Shown piece after piece: positions 1 through 8,155 of a stretch of 64,000 bases of DNA; positions within the stretch are counted from its first letter, which is position 1, and every line of letters starts with the position of its first letter. Both the position numbers and the translations under genes were made by a program. Under the pieces are notes generated by a model. The model saw only the letters and a list, made by a program, of their open reading frames with translations, ran no database searches and was not told where the DNA came from. The stretch is from Thermococcus paralvinellae (GTDB taxonomy: Archaea > Methanobacteriota_B > Thermococci > Thermococcales > Thermococcaceae): positions 1,154,681 through 1,218,680 of the forward strand of contig NZ_CP006965.1 in assembly GCF_000517445.1 (NCBI RefSeq), given 5' to 3'.

Positions 1-195
1 TATCCTACATGGTCCCATAGTACAGTTCCTACAACAAACACCCAAGAGGCCAAATCCACACTGCGGTTGCTGCTCTAAAAATCTATGCCAGGCAGTTTTA
101 ACTCCGTCTTCTTCGGCTTTTTCAACAAGTTTCCCAACACCGGGGGTTATGGAAACTTGCTTTGAGGGAACCTTATATTTGATATATTCAACCAT
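1..195 (-). CDS. cooS: Ni-containing carbon monoxide dehydrogenase catalytic subunit, N-terminal part (runs off the window)
   Basis: Only the first 65 codons are present; the rest lies beyond position 1. The peptide contains CGFGLLGVCCRNCTMGPCRI (residues 46-65), the cysteine-rich N-terminal signature of anaerobic CO dehydrogenases that holds the B and D [4Fe-4S] clusters. The family oxidises CO with water to CO2 and passes electrons to a CooF-type ferredoxin. The ATG at 195 has a strong AGGAGGTG site just upstream and follows cooF by 12 bases, so the two are co-transcribed. In CO-growing Thermococcus the same cluster continues into a hydrogenase and a sodium antiporter; that part cannot be seen here. 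The family call is firm despite the truncation. Confidence 0.9.
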   Translation of the reverse strand, partial: MVEYIKYKVPSKQVSITPGVGKLVEKAEEDGVKTAWHRFLEQQPQCGFGLLGVCCRNCTMGPCRI

Positions 196-207
196 CAAAA
201 GCACCTC

Positions 208-849
208 CTAATACCATCTAACTTCTGAATAAGCCATATACACATCCATTAACCTAGCTTTCTCTTCTTCCTTCTTTTCTTCGCTAACTGGTTTCATGTA
301 TATCAATCCCGGAATCTTTAAACCAGAAATGAGCTGCTCTGCTCTATCTTTTCTGATTTCGTCCAGAAGTTCTTCCAAAGTGCCAAACTTCAAAGCCTTG
401 GTTGGACATGCCTCGACACACGCTGGTTCCTTTCCTGCTCTTACTCTATCAATACAAAAGTCACACTTAAGAACAACCTTGTATTCTGGTTCATACTTGG
501 GATGTCCAAATGGACACGCCATGACACACATTAGACAACCAATGCACTTATTCGAATTCAAGACAACAAATCCCTCTTCGCTCTTTTTAATTGCACCAGT
601 TGGACAGACTCTTTCACATGGTGCGTCTTCACAGTGCTGGCATCTCATTGGAACGTTGAAGAAATCTGCAACAACAACCTTTATTCTAGGCTTTGGTGTC
701 GGTTTTTCGAAGATTGCTCCAAAGAGGTCTTTACTCATTGAATGTTCCACAGCACATGCTATTTCACATGAACGACAACCTGTGCATTTTTCTGGGTTGA
801 TGTAAATCGTTGGTTTCTCTAAATCTGTATTCATGGAAAGAAGTGACAT
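208..849 (-). CDS. cooF: CooF-like four-cluster ferredoxin of the CO dehydrogenase operon
   Basis: 213 residues with four [4Fe-4S] cysteine groups: CTGCRSCEIAC, CQHCEDAPCERVCP, CIGCLMCVMACP and a CDFC...ACVEACP group. This is the layout of the HycB/CooF/DMSO-reductase FeS subunit family, which carries electrons between a metalloenzyme and a partner complex. Lying directly upstream of cooS it most likely takes electrons from CO dehydrogenase and hands them to a membrane hydrogenase. The start at 849 is preferred over the ATG five codons later because GGGTGG lies about eight bases before it and nothing precedes the second. The last ~40 residues after the final cluster are charged and carry no recognised motif. 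Confidence 0.88.
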   Translation of the reverse strand: MSLLSMNTDLEKPTIYINPEKCTGCRSCEIACAVEHSMSKDLFGAIFEKPTPKPRIKVVVADFFNVPMRCQHCEDAPCERVCPTGAIKKSEEGFVVLNSNKCIGCLMCVMACPFGHPKYEPEYKVVLKCDFCIDRVRAGKEPACVEACPTKALKFGTLEELLDEIRKDRAEQLISGLKIPGLIYMKPVSEEKKEEEKARLMDVYMAYSEVRWY

Positions 850-881
850 TGTTATCCACCCAGATTAAAGTAAACAAACAA

Positions 882-915
882 GATTAATAAATAGGCCGTG
901 TTCGGCTGATAGAAC
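882..915 (-). promoter_or_regulatory. Promoter of cooF-cooS with an upstream inverted repeat, candidate CorQR site
   Basis: On the minus strand a TATA-like CCTATTTATTAATC lies at 895-882, about 35 bases before the cooF start. Directly upstream at 900-915 is GTTC-N8-GAAC, an imperfect palindrome placed where an activator would bind in an archaeal promoter. The corR stop lies only a few bases farther upstream. That this is the CO-responsive operator is inference from position. Confidence 0.5.
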
Positions 916-923
916 AAAAGATA

Positions 924-2045
924 TCATTTATATTCGTATAGAGAAACAAGAACTTTTTCCCGAATATGCTTATATTCTCTCAAGAGTTCCTTAGCAAAGT
1001 CAGTCAAGATTGTTATGCCCTTTTTTCTTCCCCCTCTTACAGAAATCAACAGTGCTACTCCTAGTTTTTCTTCTAAATTCTTGATTCTTTCCCAGTAAGT
1101 TGATGGAGAAACTCCCAGAGCTTTACATGCAGCCCTAAATGAGTTAACTTGAGATATAAGCTCCAAAAGTTCCAAAATATCACCTAGAATCTCAATACCA
1201 TCCTTTGCTACAAAATAGACATTAATACGAGGAGATAATCCTATGGTATTGTGGCTTATAACACAAGGAGAAAAGAGCATCTTTCTAAGTTCTTCTCGTG
1301 TTATTCTCCTATAATTTATTTCAAATCTTGAATGAGGACATTTAGAAAAATTCCCATAAGGGCTGAGATACAAAGTTCTGCACTTTTCTCCACTCGTAGA
1401 TGTCAAAACTGTGATTGGATAATTCTCTATGAAGACTTTTATGGCATTGTAAAAGTACTTCTTACCATAATGGAGCCCAATTTCGACGTTTTCTTTCTTT
1501 GCCACCTTTTCGATGAATTTATCTGTATTGGGAGAATTATAGAACTTGGGACCTATTGTTATTTTTAACCCGTAACTTTTGCATAGATCAATAATTGACA
1601 AAACATTAACAAAATCGTAATTTGAATCAAGAAGTACATATGCCTCAAGGTTGTCTATTCCTTGAGACAGGAGCATCTTTACAGTCTGGATATTAGTCTT
1701 TAACTCTCTATATGATGGAATAACCAATGATATGAAATCAACATTTTCCAGCGATGTTCTGTGAAGGAGATTTTTAGATACCGAAACTGGCAAGAAAAGG
1801 GTGATTTTTCTACATAGCTCCCTAATTTCATGAATAATAATATTGATTTTGGAATGAAGAAGAGGATTTGGACAGAGTAATAGTCCCTCATTGAATTTGA
1901 AGTCATCAAGATAGAATCTCAGCTTTTCTAGGGCTTCAAGAGGCAACATAACTCCTGCACAGCCAAATTTCTCTTTCCAAGGGCATATCAGACAACTACT
2001 ATCGCATTTGCTTGAAGGTTGAACTGCTAAAATGCTCATATTCAT
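924..2045 (-). CDS. corR: CorR-like CO-responsive transcription regulator: radical-SAM-like N-terminus plus LysR/ModE-type helix-turn-helix
   Basis: About 373 residues from the ATG at 2045, which overlaps the corQ stop by one base (TGATG); a GTG one codon earlier is possible. The C-terminal ~85 residues form a LysR/ModE-type winged helix (SFRAACKALGVSPSTYWERI, then an RGGRKKG wing). The N-terminus carries CDSSCLIC, an exact CX3CX2C as in radical SAM proteins, followed by a TIM-barrel-like stretch and a later Cys at SKCPHSR. Its pairing with a V4R-domain gene and its place before cooF-cooS match the corQR pair described as the CO-dependent activator in Thermococcus onnurineus. Whether the cysteines hold a cluster or sense anything is not known from sequence. 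Confidence 0.8.
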   Translation of the reverse strand: MNMSILAVQPSSKCDSSCLICPWKEKFGCAGVMLPLEALEKLRFYLDDFKFNEGLLLCPNPLLHSKINIIIHEIRELCRKITLFLPVSVSKNLLHRTSLENVDFISLVIPSYRELKTNIQTVKMLLSQGIDNLEAYVLLDSNYDFVNVLSIIDLCKSYGLKITIGPKFYNSPNTDKFIEKVAKKENVEIGLHYGKKYFYNAIKVFIENYPITVLTSTSGEKCRTLYLSPYGNFSKCPHSRFEINYRRITREELRKMLFSPCVISHNTIGLSPRINVYFVAKDGIEILGDILELLELISQVNSFRAACKALGVSPSTYWERIKNLEEKLGVALLISVRGGRKKGITILTDFAKELLREYKHIREKVLVSLYEYK

Positions 2046-2464
2046 CACTCAAATATCACTTCAAATCCACAGAAGGAATTGCCAAGTCCCCAGCAATATA
2101 GCTCTCGTGTTATGTTCTTTCCAATAAGTTTTTCCATAACACCTTGAATCAAACCTGCTTCAAAGTCACATAAAGTTCTCCCAATTAGTGGAGCTTTGTA
2201 GCAGCTCATACACTCATAAATGTTAACCTTCATTCTGTTAAAGGACTCATCGATTATATCCAACAGTCCAATTTTCTGATTTAGGAACACCTTCGGTAGA
2301 TCATCAATATCTTTGATTTCACCGGTTTCAATAAGTCTCCTAGCCAAATTATATCCAGCACCTCTGAGAATTAAAGTTCTTAAAGAGGGACTGTATTCAA
2401 GCATACCATACGACACCATTCTAAATGTCCTCACGTATTCTCTATCCTCAGGAGAAATCTTCAT
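2045..2464 (-). CDS. corQ: CorQ-like V4R (4-vinyl reductase) domain protein; true N-terminus probably lost to a frameshift
   Basis: 139 residues ending in the V4R pattern GRTLCDFEAGLIQGVME...ELYCWGLGNSFCGFEV, with the conserved cysteine pair. V4R domains bind small hydrophobic ligands or metals and serve as sensors; with CorR this is expected to form the CO-responsive regulator. The ATG at 2464 has no ribosome binding site. The frame stays open upstream for 22 more codons and encodes plausible protein (TPENYFNVIRPFF) but offers no ATG, GTG or TTG. A separate short frame at 2595-2503 has a start with a binding site and ends just there, so a -1 shift near 2513 would restore one longer protein (see next entry). 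Confidence 0.75.
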   Translation of the reverse strand: MKISPEDREYVRTFRMVSYGMLEYSPSLRTLILRGAGYNLARRLIETGEIKDIDDLPKVFLNQKIGLLDIIDESFNRMKVNIYECMSCYKAPLIGRTLCDFEAGLIQGVMEKLIGKNITRELYCWGLGNSFCGFEVIFE

Positions 2465-2502
2465 GAAAAACGGACGGATAACATTGAAGTAATTCTCAGG
2501 GG

Positions 2503-2595
2503 TTAGCCTAACTTCTTCTTTATGCCTTTTTTACTGTTAACTTCTGCCTTATAAACTTCTCTCCACTTTTCCATTAGAACACCAATGTCTTCCAT
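2503..2595 (-). other. Likely N-terminal piece of corQ in another frame
   Basis: A 30-codon frame beginning at the ATG at 2595 (MEDIGVLMEKWREVYKAEV...), preceded by GAGATGATAAGG as a binding site. It stops at 2503, inside the upstream-open part of the corQ frame. A one-base shift back in the AAGAAGAAG stretch (2520-2512) joins it smoothly to VRLTPENYFN and the V4R domain. It could be a real mutation, a sequencing error or programmed shifting; no classic slippery heptamer is visible. Confidence 0.5.
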
Positions 2596-2617
2596 CCTTA
2601 TCATCTCTAGAAATTAT

Positions 2618-2630
2618 TACACATCGTGTA
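2618..2630. promoter_or_regulatory. 13-bp palindrome in the corQ/sfsA divergent promoter region
   Basis: TACAC-ATC-GTGTA is a perfect inverted repeat with a three-base centre, 23 bases upstream of the probable corQ start at 2595 and 56 bases before sfsA. Its place near the corQ transcription start suggests an operator; no regulator can be assigned. Confidence 0.35.
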
Positions 2631-2685
2631 TCTTTAAGATTTTTGGTCATAAAACTTTATCAATGAAAGAGTTTAGATATCCTCC

Positions 2686-3381
2686 ATGATACTCCTAAAG
2701 CTTCCTATCGTTAAAGGAGAGTTTATTGAGAGGATAAACAGATTTGTCGGATTGGTCAGAATAAATGGTGAAGTCAAAAAAGCTCTTATAACAAACACTG
2801 GACGCTTAGAGGAGTTCATGATTAAGGGCAAGAAATGTTTCTGTATTCCAAAACAAGGAGGGAAAACTGACTTTATTTTAGTTGCCTTTGAAGATAAAAA
2901 TTCGAAGGGGGCAGTAGTTGATACAAGAACTCAAGCAAAAGCATTTGGGAGGGCTGTTGAATTAGGACTAATCCCATGGCTGAAGGACTGTTATATTAAG
3001 AAAAAAGAAGTTAAAGTTGGGGATTCCCGATTGGATTACCTTCTAGATTGCGGTGGAGAAGAAATCTGGGTTGAAATGAAAAGTGCTGTGCTTAGAGAAA
3101 GAGACTATGCAATGTATCCAGACTGTCCAAGCTTAAGGGGTCAGAGACACATTAGAGAGCTTATAAAACTTCGAGAGAAAGGTAAAAGAGCGATGATCAT
3201 TTTTATTGGAGCTTTACCAGATGTTAAGAAGTTTAAGCCCTACGTTAAAGGTGATCCAGATATTGCAAGACTTTTAAAAGAAGCGAAAGCTAAAGGTGTT
3301 GAGATAAAAGCCTTGAGTATAGCTCTATTGCCCTCAGGAGATGTCGTTCTTGAGAACAATAATCTTGAGGTTGAGATTTAG
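2686..3381 (+). CDS. sfsA: SfsA family protein (sugar fermentation stimulation protein homologue)
   Basis: 231 residues, the usual length of SfsA. Family marks are the N-terminal FIERINRFVG, the central SRLDYLL and VEMKSAVL, and the AMYPDCPSLRGQRH block. The fold is an OB-like domain followed by a PD-(D/E)XK nuclease-like core; the D, E and K in SRLDYLL...VEMKS fit that core. The cellular role in archaea is unknown, and the bacterial name rests on an old overexpression phenotype. It is divergent from corQ. No clear binding site precedes the ATG, so it may have a short leader. Confidence 0.9.
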   Translation: MILLKLPIVKGEFIERINRFVGLVRINGEVKKALITNTGRLEEFMIKGKKCFCIPKQGGKTDFILVAFEDKNSKGAVVDTRTQAKAFGRAVELGLIPWLKDCYIKKKEVKVGDSRLDYLLDCGGEEIWVEMKSAVLRERDYAMYPDCPSLRGQRHIRELIKLREKGKRAMIIFIGALPDVKKFKPYVKGDPDIARLLKEAKAKGVEIKALSIALLPSGDVVLENNNLEVEI

Positions 3382-3453
3382 GAGGATTTTTAAAGCCCAT
3401 AGAGTTTAACAATCTTTAGGGGGTAACACCCCAAGCGTAAAGAGGTGTCTGGA

Positions 3454-4311
3454 ATGACAATTGTAGATGTTAGAATTTTAGTTGAAGGTGCGAGCGACGT
3501 TGAAGTTGTTAGTAAAGCCCTGCAAGGTCTTGCTTTGGGAAGTGAATACAACATAACAATTTCCTCAATAATTCCAACGACAAACTTGGAGATCGCAAAA
3601 AGCGCAGCAGCTGGAGCAGATTTGCTGATAATAGCAACTGATGCTGATAGAGTTGGAAGAGAACTTGCCGACAGACTTTTCAGAGAGCTCAGCGAATTGG
3701 TAGGACACGTTGAGAGAATGAAAATCCCACTAGGGCACGACTTAGAGCACATAGATGTCGAGCTTGTGAGAAAAGAGCTCAAAAATACTCTCGTTAGAGC
3801 AGGATTGAAGAGTCTGCAAATTCTCCCAGAATACATGGCTCTTAGAAATCAGTTGCTCGACTTAAAAGGAAAATACGATATGCTTGAGCAAGAGAAACAG
3901 AACCTCGAAAATCAGTTACAAGAACTTGAGCAGAAATACGAAGAGCTCATGCAAGAATACCAGAGATTAAAGGATGAAAATGAAAATCTAAAGATACTGC
4001 TCGACAGGAGAAGCAATTTGGTAAAAATTGAAGATGCATGGAAGCAGATTTTTCCAGGAGAGGAAGTTCCAAGCGAAGAAATCATAGGGAAAGCCGTTGA
4101 AAAGCTTGGATTACAAGGCAGAGTAATCGTTGGACAAGGATACATCTACGCAGAAGAGGAAAAGCTTATTGAAGAGATTTTGAAGATTGTATACCTCAGC
4201 ATGACAATCTCGAAGCCAGAAGAGGAAGGAATAAAGGAAGTTGAAAAAGTGGAGGAAGAAGAAAAACTTGAAGAAGCTGAGGTCTTCGAGGAAAGAATAG
4301 AGGAGCTTTAG
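3454..4311 (+). CDS. Toprim-domain protein with long coiled coil
   Basis: 285 residues. An N-terminal Toprim fold has the glutamate motif VEGASD (E11) and the DxD motif ATDADRVGRE (D63, D65), as in primases, topoisomerases and OLD-type nucleases. Residues ~120-195 are a Glu/Gln/Leu heptad coiled coil, followed by a small globular part and an acidic Glu-rich tail. No topoisomerase tyrosine domain is present, so the reaction cannot be named; DNA or RNA cleavage is possible. The ATG at 3454 is preferred because GAGGTG sits six bases upstream and overlaps an alternative GTG at 3445. It lies 26 bases upstream of xerA in the same direction, suggesting a chromosome-maintenance operon. Confidence 0.75.
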   Translation: MTIVDVRILVEGASDVEVVSKALQGLALGSEYNITISSIIPTTNLEIAKSAAAGADLLIIATDADRVGRELADRLFRELSELVGHVERMKIPLGHDLEHIDVELVRKELKNTLVRAGLKSLQILPEYMALRNQLLDLKGKYDMLEQEKQNLENQLQELEQKYEELMQEYQRLKDENENLKILLDRRSNLVKIEDAWKQIFPGEEVPSEEIIGKAVEKLGLQGRVIVGQGYIYAEEEKLIEEILKIVYLSMTISKPEEEGIKEVEKVEEEEKLEEAEVFEERIEEL

Positions 4312-4337
4312 TCCTCTATATTTTTTTGTGATGCTCT

Positions 4338-5168
4338 ATGGACATTGAAGAATTTGAAATGTATCTCGAATTGGAAGGCAAAAGCCAGAATACAGTTAGA
4401 ATGTACTCCTATTATGTGAGAAAGTTCTTAGAAGAAGGAAATGATTTAAATGCTCGCTCTGCTCTTCGTTTCTTAGCAAAGCTTAAGAAAAGTGGATATT
4501 CCAATAAAAGCCTAAATCTGGTTGTTCAAGCATTAAAAGCTTATTTCAGATTTGAGGGACTTGATGGAGAGGCAGAAAGACTCAAGTCTCCAAAAGTCCC
4601 CAAAAGTTTGCCAAAAAGTCTGACAAAAGAAGAAGTAAAGAAACTTTTGAGTGTAATTCCACCAACGAGGAAGAGAGATAGGCTTATTGTATTACTACTC
4701 TACGGTTCAGGGCTTAGAGTTAGCGAGCTCTGCAATCTGAAAATTGAAGATGTTGACTTTAATCAATCTCTAATCATCGTCAGAGGTGGAAAAGGGGCAA
4801 AAGACAGAATCGTACCTATTCCAAAAGCTCTTTTAAAAGAGATTGAAGATTACCTAAAAATGAGAAGTGACAACAGTGAATACCTGCTCGTTGAAGAAAG
4901 AAGGAGCAAAAAAGATAGAATCTCTCCAAAGACCGTATGGTATCTCCTCGATAAATACGGAAAAAAAGCTGGGATTAAAGTTACACCGCATATGCTCAGA
5001 CACAGCTTCGCAACACATATGCTTGAAAGCGGGATTGACATAAGGGTTATCCAAGAAATCTTAGGACACTCCAATCTTTCAACAACCCAAATCTATACTA
5101 AAGTCACTGTTGAGCACTTAAAGAAAGCCCAAGAAAAAGCAAAGCTGATTGAAAGTTTGATAGAATAG
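4338..5168 (+). CDS. xerA: Archaeal tyrosine recombinase XerA
   Basis: 276 residues, complete. An N-terminal SAM-like domain (1-85) is followed by a catalytic domain with the full set R127 (GSGLRVSEL), K152 (RGGKGAKDR), H218 and R221 ([12 protein letters not shown]), H244 ([10 protein letters not shown]) and Y253 (IYTKV). XerA resolves chromosome dimers at a dif site in Thermococcales without FtsK. No transposon or att-like repeats flank the gene, so it looks like the housekeeping recombinase and not an integrase. I did not find a dif-like 28-mer in the window. Confidence 0.92.
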   Translation: MDIEEFEMYLELEGKSQNTVRMYSYYVRKFLEEGNDLNARSALRFLAKLKKSGYSNKSLNLVVQALKAYFRFEGLDGEAERLKSPKVPKSLPKSLTKEEVKKLLSVIPPTRKRDRLIVLLLYGSGLRVSELCNLKIEDVDFNQSLIIVRGGKGAKDRIVPIPKALLKEIEDYLKMRSDNSEYLLVEERRSKKDRISPKTVWYLLDKYGKKAGIKVTPHMLRHSFATHMLESGIDIRVIQEILGHSNLSTTQIYTKVTVEHLKKAQEKAKLIESLIE

Positions 5169-5200
5169 ACAGTATCAGGCAACTTATATAGTGTACTAAA

Positions 5201-6583
5201 TTAATAAACCCCCTTTCTTCTCAGTAGTGCAAGATAGCTTGAGAATGCTCCCGCTGAAATTGTATCCCCAAGTCCTACTGTTGATACTGGATTCTTAACC
5301 AACCTTGTTGGAATTATCACAACTTTGTACTCCTTCATTCTCAGTTTTCTTTTTGCCTCCTCAAACCTAAGCTTTACAAATTCACCGTATTCGTTGTATG
5401 GAACTTTCAAGCCGACTTTAAAGTCCTCTGGGCTCTTTATGTCCCCAAGAAAAGCCCTTGCTGCTGCAAGCGTAGTGGCGATTTCCAAACTTTGCCTAAG
5501 CCCATCTTCGCTGAGCGGGTTGTCTTTATGGGTGATGTACATAAGGTAGTAGATTGTGTGAATTTGAAGAATTTCAAGATTCAGTTCATCAAGTATTATT
5601 TTTCCACCTAAAACAGTATCCTCAATCCTGTTGTAGTTGAAAATCCTATCCGCAAGCTTTGGATAACCGAGAGAATTAAGAATGTAGGCAATTTCCGATT
5701 CATCCATTCCGACACTGTCTGCTAAAGGAAAAATGTTGTAAATGACTTTCTTTCTCAGCTCTCTGTCCTGAATCGATGCAAACTCCACGTGAACCTTGAT
5801 GTCTTTCTTTCTCTTGAGAAGCATTATGTCCTCTTTTGCCTTTCTTAGATAATAGTTGGCATCTTTTCCATCAGAATAGCGCTTTTTAATGCCTTGATAT
5901 CCAGACAGAATGGCCCCATCAACAATCTCGCCAATTTCTGGCAAAAACGGCTTTAAATTTTCCTTTGTCTCAATTCTAATGCTCTCAAAACGTGAAGCAA
6001 CTATAAAACGGCCAGAGTGAGGAACTTCAATAATCTCATTTCCAAGCTTAAACCTCATACCTTTTCTAAATTCAAATATTCTGTTCACCTTTATTGGGTC
6101 ATTCTCACGATATGCTTCAATCGGCTTCTTTAAAACCAGCTTTCCATTCTCAACAACAGGGTAAAGAAGATTTGGCTTGTTAACAAACATCTGAGCTTGT
6201 CTCTTAGCTAGAACGGGAGAATACGCTATAACTTTTTTAAAGTCGAGATTGGCAAGAAGGTTTGCAATTATCCCAACCTGTCCTCCCATTCTCTCAACAT
6301 CATATTTAAATCTCTTATCAAACCATGTGTGTATCTTTTCGTTTACCAAAGGAACAGCCATAGGCTTTCCAGTTTTTAAGGCATGTATAAGGCGGGCAAC
6401 GAAATCAATAGGCTCGTTAATCTCTCTTGGATACTCGTCCATTCTCCTCCTTATATTCTCTGCTCCAAGCTCGCTAATCAGCTTTTCAATGTGTTCTGTC
6501 TTAAGGTAAACTATCGCATCCACATTGATGTTATAGGCAAGATATAAGCTGAGCTTTTGAGCCTCTTGAAAAATGTCAATCAT
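5201..6583 (-). CDS. pfkC: ADP-dependent phosphofructokinase
   Basis: 460 residues, the normal family length, colinear with Pyrococcus ADP-PFK as I recall it (YNINVDAI near the N-terminus, EYPREINEP, PHSGRF, ILSGYQG, EFASIQDR, MDESEIAY). The catalytic ribokinase-fold motif NPVSTVGLGDTISAGAF carries the base aspartate. It phosphorylates fructose-6-phosphate with ADP in the archaeal Embden-Meyerhof pathway, in the cytoplasm. ADP-glucokinase is the alternative, but the match is closer to PfkC. Start at 6583 follows GGGTGAT. A TATA-like AAAATATTTTAAG lies near 6630; I saw no TATCAC-N5-GTGATA glycolytic motif upstream. Confidence 0.93.
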   Translation of the reverse strand: MIDIFQEAQKLSLYLAYNINVDAIVYLKTEHIEKLISELGAENIRRRMDEYPREINEPIDFVARLIHALKTGKPMAVPLVNEKIHTWFDKRFKYDVERMGGQVGIIANLLANLDFKKVIAYSPVLAKRQAQMFVNKPNLLYPVVENGKLVLKKPIEAYRENDPIKVNRIFEFRKGMRFKLGNEIIEVPHSGRFIVASRFESIRIETKENLKPFLPEIGEIVDGAILSGYQGIKKRYSDGKDANYYLRKAKEDIMLLKRKKDIKVHVEFASIQDRELRKKVIYNIFPLADSVGMDESEIAYILNSLGYPKLADRIFNYNRIEDTVLGGKIILDELNLEILQIHTIYYLMYITHKDNPLSEDGLRQSLEIATTLAAARAFLGDIKSPEDFKVGLKVPYNEYGEFVKLRFEEAKRKLRMKEYKVVIIPTRLVKNPVSTVGLGDTISAGAFSSYLALLRRKGVY

Positions 6584-6693
6584 TGGTATCACCCTCAGTG
6601 AGTACTAATTCAAAGTTGAGAATTTAGCTTAAAATATTTTCGTTGTAATTACTGAATGAATGTCAAACTTAATCGAAGAAAAACAGAAAAAGT

Positions 6694-7407
6694 TCAGTAT
6701 TCCACAAGAAGTCTCCCAAGCCAGGGTATCTTTTCTCTAACATCCAATTCCCTTAAAGCAAGCCACAGCGATGCTTGATTGCTCGTAACAACTGGAACAC
6801 CTAAGTCCTCTTCAAGAGCTTCGATTATTTCAAAAGTTCTTAAATTAGTGCAGCTTATGAAAATTGCATCTGCCTCATCCATGAACATTGCCTTGGCCAT
6901 ACGATAGACTTCGTAAGGTTCAAGTTTCCCTACTCGGAGATTATCAACAAGTCCAAGACCTCTTATATCGAGAACTTCAAATTCGTTGGCCTCTAAGAAC
7001 TCCTTCTCTCTCTGATTTATCTCTTCTGTATATGGTGTTACCACTATTATCTGCTGGGCATCGAGTATTTTTAATGCTTCAATAACAGCTGTGCTTGTTG
7101 TTATTACTGAGACATTTACTTCTCTCTCAATTCTCTCTTCAAGCTCAGCTTCAAAGTTAGCCCCTCCAATAAAGGAGCCACTTGTACATCCATAAAGGAT
7201 TATATCAATGTCGGCGTCTTTTAAAAGCTTAGCACTCTCAACTGCAAGAGAACTCATTTTCAAAAGCTCTTCTTCTGTAATACCTTTTAGTGGCATTCTC
7301 GCTGTGTGAAGAGAAACGCCCTCAGGCAGAGCAGAGTGAAGCTCCATCTCCATTGTGGTGTTTGATGATGGAACAATTAATCCAATTCTACCTCTCCATC
7401 CATACAT
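6694..7407 (-). CDS. Asp/Glu racemase superfamily enzyme, maleate isomerase/arylmalonate decarboxylase type
   Basis: 237 residues of the two-domain family with one cysteine per half: YGCTSGSF and ISCTNLRT, the pair of catalytic or near-catalytic cysteines in maleate cis-trans isomerases and AMDases. The start IGLIVPSSNTTMEME is typical for that branch (substrate-binding SSN). The natural substrate cannot be told from sequence: maleate, an arylmalonate or another 2-substituted diacid. The ATG at 7407 follows AGGTGG with five bases of spacing; a GTG at 7416 lies inside that site and is less likely. It stands alone, divergent from the nitroreductase gene. Confidence 0.78.
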   Translation of the reverse strand: MYGWRGRIGLIVPSSNTTMEMELHSALPEGVSLHTARMPLKGITEEELLKMSSLAVESAKLLKDADIDIILYGCTSGSFIGGANFEAELEERIEREVNVSVITTSTAVIEALKILDAQQIIVVTPYTEEINQREKEFLEANEFEVLDIRGLGLVDNLRVGKLEPYEVYRMAKAMFMDEADAIFISCTNLRTFEIIEALEEDLGVPVVTSNQASLWLALRELDVREKIPWLGRLLVEY

Positions 7408-7505
7408 GAATTCCACCTAAAAAGAGTTCTCAGGGCATTACTTAAACCTTTGGTTCACAAAAAGATTAATTAGTTAAAAGACGTAACGTTAAGATGGTGA
7501 TTTTC

Positions 7506-8111
7506 ATGGAGTTAAGCGAAGCAATAGCTAAGAGAACCTCAGTAAGATTTTATGAGGAGCGAGAAGTTGATGACGAAACTTTAAAGGAGCTAATTAAAGC
7601 TGCCATAAGAGCTCCAACTGCAAGCGGACTGGAGAACTGGTTCTTTGTGGCATATAAGAGCAAAGACGTTCGAGAAAACGTGTACGAACTAATAAAGCAG
7701 GGACATATTGAGTACTTTAGGGAAAGAGGCCTGCCAGAGGAGAAAATGAAAAAGCTACTCAAAAGATTCGAAGAAGGTATGTACAGGGCACCGCTTTATC
7801 TAGGAGTGTTCATCAATAAGAATGTTAAAGCTCTGCAGGATGAAAAATACAGCAAATTGGAGTTTTACTGGGCATTAGAAAGCGCAGCAATGGCAATTGA
7901 AAACTTAATGCTCAAGGCTACTGAGCTTGGATTAGGCACCTGTTATATTGGAGTTGCATGCTTTGAACACATAGAAAAAGAACTCAAGAAAATTGCAGGC
8001 TTGAGGGAGGAATACTGCCTTGCAGGTCTGATAACAGTAGGGTATCCAAAAGAAGAGACAAAGCCCAGGAAGAGAAAGAAAAGCGTTGAGGAAGTTTTGA
8101 GAATACTCTGA
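7506..8111 (+). CDS. Nitroreductase family FMN protein
   Basis: 201 residues with the FMN-binding opening AIAKRTSVRFYEEREV (the RxSxR element), APTASGLENW and the late ATELGLGTCYIGV and GLITVGYPKEE stretches. The family reduces nitro groups, quinones or flavins with NAD(P)H as homodimers; the physiological substrate is unknown. A Lys/Arg-rich tail (KPRKRKKS) follows the last strand. The ATG at 7506 is preferred over 7494 because GGTGAT fits as its binding site. A separate promoter is likely in the 98 bases upstream, since the gene before it runs away. Confidence 0.85.
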   Translation: MELSEAIAKRTSVRFYEEREVDDETLKELIKAAIRAPTASGLENWFFVAYKSKDVRENVYELIKQGHIEYFRERGLPEEKMKKLLKRFEEGMYRAPLYLGVFINKNVKALQDEKYSKLEFYWALESAAMAIENLMLKATELGLGTCYIGVACFEHIEKELKKIAGLREEYCLAGLITVGYPKEETKPRKRKKSVEEVLRIL

Positions 8112-8155
8112 GGAATCTTTTTATTATGATTTTTCTAAACCTCAACGGTGAAAAT

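Noticed and set aside
4338-5168. xerA as part of an integrated element
   Set aside because: No tRNA target, direct repeats or viral genes nearby; residues match the housekeeping XerA.
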